DNA from: Paenibacillus sp. ACRRY | GTDB taxonomy: Bacteria; Bacillota; Bacilli; Paenibacillales; Paenibacillaceae | Direction: 5' to 3' | Assembly: GCF_022346995.1 (NCBI RefSeq) | Contig: NZ_JAKRNM010000001.1 | Coordinates: 372,001 to 436,000, forward strand | DNA: 64,000 bases | Shown: piece by piece, positions 61,577 through 64,000 of the stretch | How the letters are laid out: each line of letters opens with the position of its first letter | How positions within the stretch are numbered: the stretch's first letter is position 1 | Position numbers and translations under genes: made by a program | The notes under the pieces: generated by a model | Seen by the model: the letters and a program-made list of their open reading frames with translations, nothing else | What the model was told of the DNA's origin: nothing | The model's database searches: none

Positions 61577-62455
61577 ATGAACAACGGGTTAGTCAACGCT
61601 ATAATTGCTTATATCATGTGGGGGATACTCCCACTCTATTGGAAATTGTTCAACGATGTGCCAGCAGGCGAGATTCTGTCCCACCGTGTCGTCTGGTCGT
61701 TTGTCTTCATGGGTATTCTCGTGGCTGTCCAGCGCCGCTGGGGTGATATGAAGCGCATTGCTGCTAATCGGTCACACCTGCTATCGCTCGCCGCAAGTGG
61801 ACTCTTGATTGCAGTGAACTGGCTTATCTTCATCTGGGCGGTCAACAATGGGCACGTTGTTGAGACAAGTCTTGGCTACTATTTAAACCCACTGCTAAAC
61901 GTACTGCTAGCAGTTGTTTTCCTTCATGAGAAGCCAAACCGCGGCCAGTGGCTCGCCATTGCTATCGCTGGTGCAGCAGTACTTATTATTGCCATCGACT
62001 ATGGTCGTTTTCCATGGGTCGCGATCTCGCTGGCTGTATCGTTTGGCTTGTATGGCCTTGCGAAGAAAAAGACTGTGCAAGACGCCTCTGTGGGCTTACT
62101 GTCGGAGACGGCTGTAGTTCTGCCTATAGCGCTGGGCTACTGGATCTATTTAGCTGCTGCAGGAGAGTCGACTGCATGGACGCTGTCTCCATCTATGTTC
62201 ATCGGACTGCTTCTTTCTGGCGTGGTAACGGCACTACCGCTGTTGTTTTTTGCACGTGCTGCTGCACGGATGTCGCTGTCCGCACTCGGATTCGTACAAT
62301 ACATCGGGCCAACCATCATGCTGTTCTTAAGTATATTTGTATTTAAGGAATCGGTATCGCCGGTTCTGCTTGTTGGATTCGCGCTGATCTGGACTGCACT
62401 TATCGTATATGCGATATCATCAGTTCGTGGTTCGAAACTTGCGAAAGCGAGCTGA
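61577..62455 (+). CDS. rarD: RarD-type EamA-family transporter
   Basis: 292 residues with ten predicted helices. RarD patterns: AYIMWGILPLYWKLFNDVPA, EILSHRVVWSFVFMG, NWLIFIWAVNNGHVVETSLG and YYLNPLLNVLLAV. Members are drug/metabolite exporters; the chloramphenicol-sensitivity link is from other species and is not shown here. GAGGAG lies upstream of the ATG. A strong terminator follows. Confidence 0.9.
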   Translation: MNNGLVNAIIAYIMWGILPLYWKLFNDVPAGEILSHRVVWSFVFMGILVAVQRRWGDMKRIAANRSHLLSLAASGLLIAVNWLIFIWAVNNGHVVETSLGYYLNPLLNVLLAVVFLHEKPNRGQWLAIAIAGAAVLIIAIDYGRFPWVAISLAVSFGLYGLAKKKTVQDASVGLLSETAVVLPIALGYWIYLAAAGESTAWTLSPSMFIGLLLSGVVTALPLLFFARAAARMSLSALGFVQYIGPTIMLFLSIFVFKESVSPVLLVGFALIWTALIVYAISSVRGSKLAKAS

Positions 62456-62482
62456 CGGCAGGGGAGACCTGGTTCCGTCATC

Positions 62483-62522
62483 ACGGTCATTTCCGTCCAA
62501 TGGATGGAAATGACCGTTTTTT
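62483..62522 (+). terminator. Intrinsic terminator after rarD
   Basis: ACGGTCATTTCC (62483-62494) and GGAAATGACCGT (62506-62517) form a perfect 12-bp stem, then T residues. Confidence 0.9.
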
Positions 62523-62616
62523 GTTTCCCTTCATGCGAAAAGCTAGGATTCTTCAAAATAATTTCAAATCTCAATTTGGGGACAGACAACGCATTCAATT
62601 CCTTAGAGGCTCGTAA

Positions 62617-63162
62617 CTACACAATTCTTTCTAACAGAATCCCTACTTGTTTGGCCATTTCTTCAGGCGGACAGGGCATTCCATTTGTAATCCACCATTC
62701 AACCGCACCTACATACGCTGTTCCCATAAAGGGCAGCATGACCTCTTTCGTTAATTCAAGATTTCTCTCCTCGGATGGATCTATCTCATCATTAAATTCT
62801 TCCATGATGTACTGGAGAAACAGACTGCGAAAGGAAGGGGCTCCCTTACTCGCTAACATGGTAGAGAAGAACAAGTAATTTTGTTCAAAATATTCAAAAT
62901 ATGCTTGGGTTGCTGTTCTCCAATCGATCTCACAAGCCCAATCGCTAATTTCCCTCATGGCCTGAATATGTTCTTCAATCAGTTTATTCAAGAGATCAAA
63001 CTTGTCTTGATAATGGAGATAAATGGTGGCGCGGTGAACATCGGCCTTGTCTGAAATGTCCTGTATGGTGATGTTATCAAAGCTCTTTTCGGACATCAGT
63101 TCAATTAACGCTTTCTTAATGGCAACTTGTGACTTGAGTATTCTTCTGTCTATTTTAACCAT
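62617..63162 (-). CDS. TetR/AcrR-family regulator
   Basis: 181 residues. HTH (ALIELMSEKSFDNITIQDIS, DKADVHRATIYLHYQDKFDL) and a C-terminal TetR_C-type domain. It is divergent from an MFS exporter gene, which it probably represses. AAAGG lies upstream of the ATG. Confidence 0.88.
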   Translation of the reverse strand: MVKIDRRILKSQVAIKKALIELMSEKSFDNITIQDISDKADVHRATIYLHYQDKFDLLNKLIEEHIQAMREISDWACEIDWRTATQAYFEYFEQNYLFFSTMLASKGAPSFRSLFLQYIMEEFNDEIDPSEERNLELTKEVMLPFMGTAYVGAVEWWITNGMPCPPEEMAKQVGILLERIV

Positions 63163-63191
63163 CTTGGTGTATCAACCTTTCCTAAATAATT

Positions 63192-63310
63192 GACACATAT
63201 GAACGGTGTGTCGAGTATTCGACGATTCCGGTACGATTAACGATTGATTGAAGTGTAATTTTAATTATTATATACATATGTCGAATAAACGATCAACATC
63301 GATTAACGAT
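63192..63310. promoter_or_regulatory. Divergent promoter region with repeated elements
   Basis: GACACA-N9-TGTGTC (63192-63212), TCGA-GTAT-TCGA (63211-63222) and two copies of CGATTAACGAT (63234-63244 and 63300-63310, 66 bp apart). A candidate MFS promoter is TTGAAG (63248-63253), 17 bp, TATACA (63271-63276). One of these repeats may be the TetR operator. Confidence 0.45.
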
Positions 63311-63329
63311 GAGGAGGAGGAACGATGTA

Positions 63330-63383
63330 ATGGTAATTTGGACAAAGACTAAAATATGCACGGTCATCCTGAGGTGTGAATGA
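63330..63383 (+). CDS. Possible 17-residue leader peptide coupled to the MFS gene
   Basis: ATG 63330 has GGAGGAGG (63312-63319) 10 nt upstream and opens a 17-codon frame (MVIWTKTKICTVILRCE). Its TGA (63381-63383) overlaps the ATGs of the MFS gene at 63380 and 63383. It may couple translation or simply provide a ribosome entry site. Support is only the ribosome site and the overlap. Confidence 0.35.
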   Translation: MVIWTKTKICTVILRCE

Positions 63384-64000
63384 TGCGAAACACGGTCAAA
63401 ATATATATGCTCGCCTTGATAAGCTTTGTTGTTAGCACCTCAGAGTATGTAATTGCTGGTATTTTGGACAATATAGCGCAATGGGCAGATGTTTCCGTGT
63501 CTGCGGCGGGTCAGTTGATCACGGTATTTGCGATAGCAAATGCTATAGGTTCACCGCTTTTCGTCATGGCAGCAGCTAAAATGGATCGGCGAAAGCTAAT
63601 GATGGTTTCGCTCTGGATTGTTGTGCTCGGAAGTATCATGACCATCACGCTCCCAGGATTCGGATTCCTCATTGTCTCACGTATCATTCTGGCGATCGGC
63701 GCTGGTGTTTTTGTGATTGCTGCCAAAACAATAGCTGCAAATCTCGCGCCACCTGGGAAGCAAGCGGGAGCGATCGGTACAGTGCTCATTGGATTTAGTG
63801 CCGCATTAATAGTAGGTGTTCCCATTGGTCGGGTAATTGCAGCGACCTTTGATTGGAAAGTTATTTTCATCGGCATTGGTATGCTAAGCTTGTTTGCCGT
63901 TTTTGGAGTGTACCGAATGATCCCTCCCAGCGAAGGAGAAGTTCCAATCCCATTGCGTAAGCAGATTGCCCTTATAAAGAATCCCATGATCCTAACGGGT
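63383..64000 (+). CDS. MFS exporter (3' partial)
   Basis: The frame runs off the window, so only 206 codons (about six helices) are seen. Start ATG 63383 has GAGGTG (63371-63376) 6 nt upstream. Signatures: SEYVIAGILDNIAQWADVSV, AAGQLITVFAIANAIGSPLF, AKMDRRKLMM (motif A-like) and VPIGRVIAATFDWKVIFIGI. It resembles the AraJ/YdhL/PbuE-type drug or nucleoside exporters. It is divergent from a TetR gene. Confidence 0.85.
   Translation, partial: MRNTVKIYMLALISFVVSTSEYVIAGILDNIAQWADVSVSAAGQLITVFAIANAIGSPLFVMAAAKMDRRKLMMVSLWIVVLGSIMTITLPGFGFLIVSRIILAIGAGVFVIAAKTIAANLAPPGKQAGAIGTVLIGFSAALIVGVPIGRVIAATFDWKVIFIGIGMLSLFAVFGVYRMIPPSEGEVPIPLRKQIALIKNPMILTG

Overview
The window looks like chromosome of a low-to-moderate GC Bacillota, most probably a Paenibacillus. 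The reasons are YesM/YesN two-component systems paired with LplABC-type sugar ABC transporters, strong AAGGAGG-type ribosome sites with frequent TTG and GTG starts, a GlpP-type antiterminator, a BclA-like collagenous protein and many AraC, MerR and TetR regulators. No rRNA, tRNA, CRISPR array, insertion sequence or prophage was recognised. The genus call is inference, because no marker gene is present.

Region 1 (1-8.7 kb): a carbohydrate locus. It holds the 3' part of a GH127 beta-L-arabinofuranosidase, a YesM-type histidine kinase, a YesN-type response regulator, a solute-binding lipoprotein broken by an in-frame TAA, and two permeases. Region 2 (8.8-16.2 kb): a glycerophosphodiester scavenging operon. 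It runs GlpP-like antiterminator, leader terminator, GDPD, HAD-IIA phosphatase, metallophosphoesterase, then UgpC-, UgpA-, UgpE- and UgpB-like transporter genes. A PhoP-box-like repeat precedes it, so it may answer both phosphate starvation and glycerol 3-phosphate.

Region 3 (16.3-26 kb): single genes and small operons. These are two paralogous membrane-anchored alpha/beta hydrolases sharing an upstream TTCATA direct repeat, an AzgA-type purine permease behind a terminator-bearing leader, a VanZ-like protein, a DUF2089 operon, a cation diffusion facilitator, and a degenerate protein kinase. Region 4 (26-30 kb, minus strand): a Fur-boxed iron-siderophore ABC importer with an AraC regulator. 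Region 5 (30-34.3 kb): a short-chain dehydrogenase with an AdhR-like MerR regulator, a collagen-like protein with exact 72-bp tandem repeats, and a DapA-family aldolase.

Region 6 (34.6-41.5 kb): a second YesN/YesM system convergent with an intact sugar ABC importer. Region 7 (41.7-54 kb): accessory metabolism and stress genes, including an acetyltransferase, an arginase-like protein, nitronate monooxygenase with a divergent MerR regulator, a Bcr/CflA efflux pump, an AraC-quinone reductase-MDR cluster, and a TetR/hydrolase pair around a perfect 24-bp operator. Region 8 (54-64 kb): a TolB-like propeller, a threonate/erythronate-type cluster (GntP permease, four-carbon sugar acid kinase, dehydrogenase) divergent from a GntR regulator across an array of GTATAC operators, a VOC protein, RarD, and a TetR gene divergent from an MFS exporter that runs off the window.

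The most informative observations are regulatory: the same 7-4-7 MerR promoter at two loci 16 kb apart, the doubly controlled glycerophosphodiester operon, the paired hydrolase promoters, and the nonsense codon in the first solute-binding protein.
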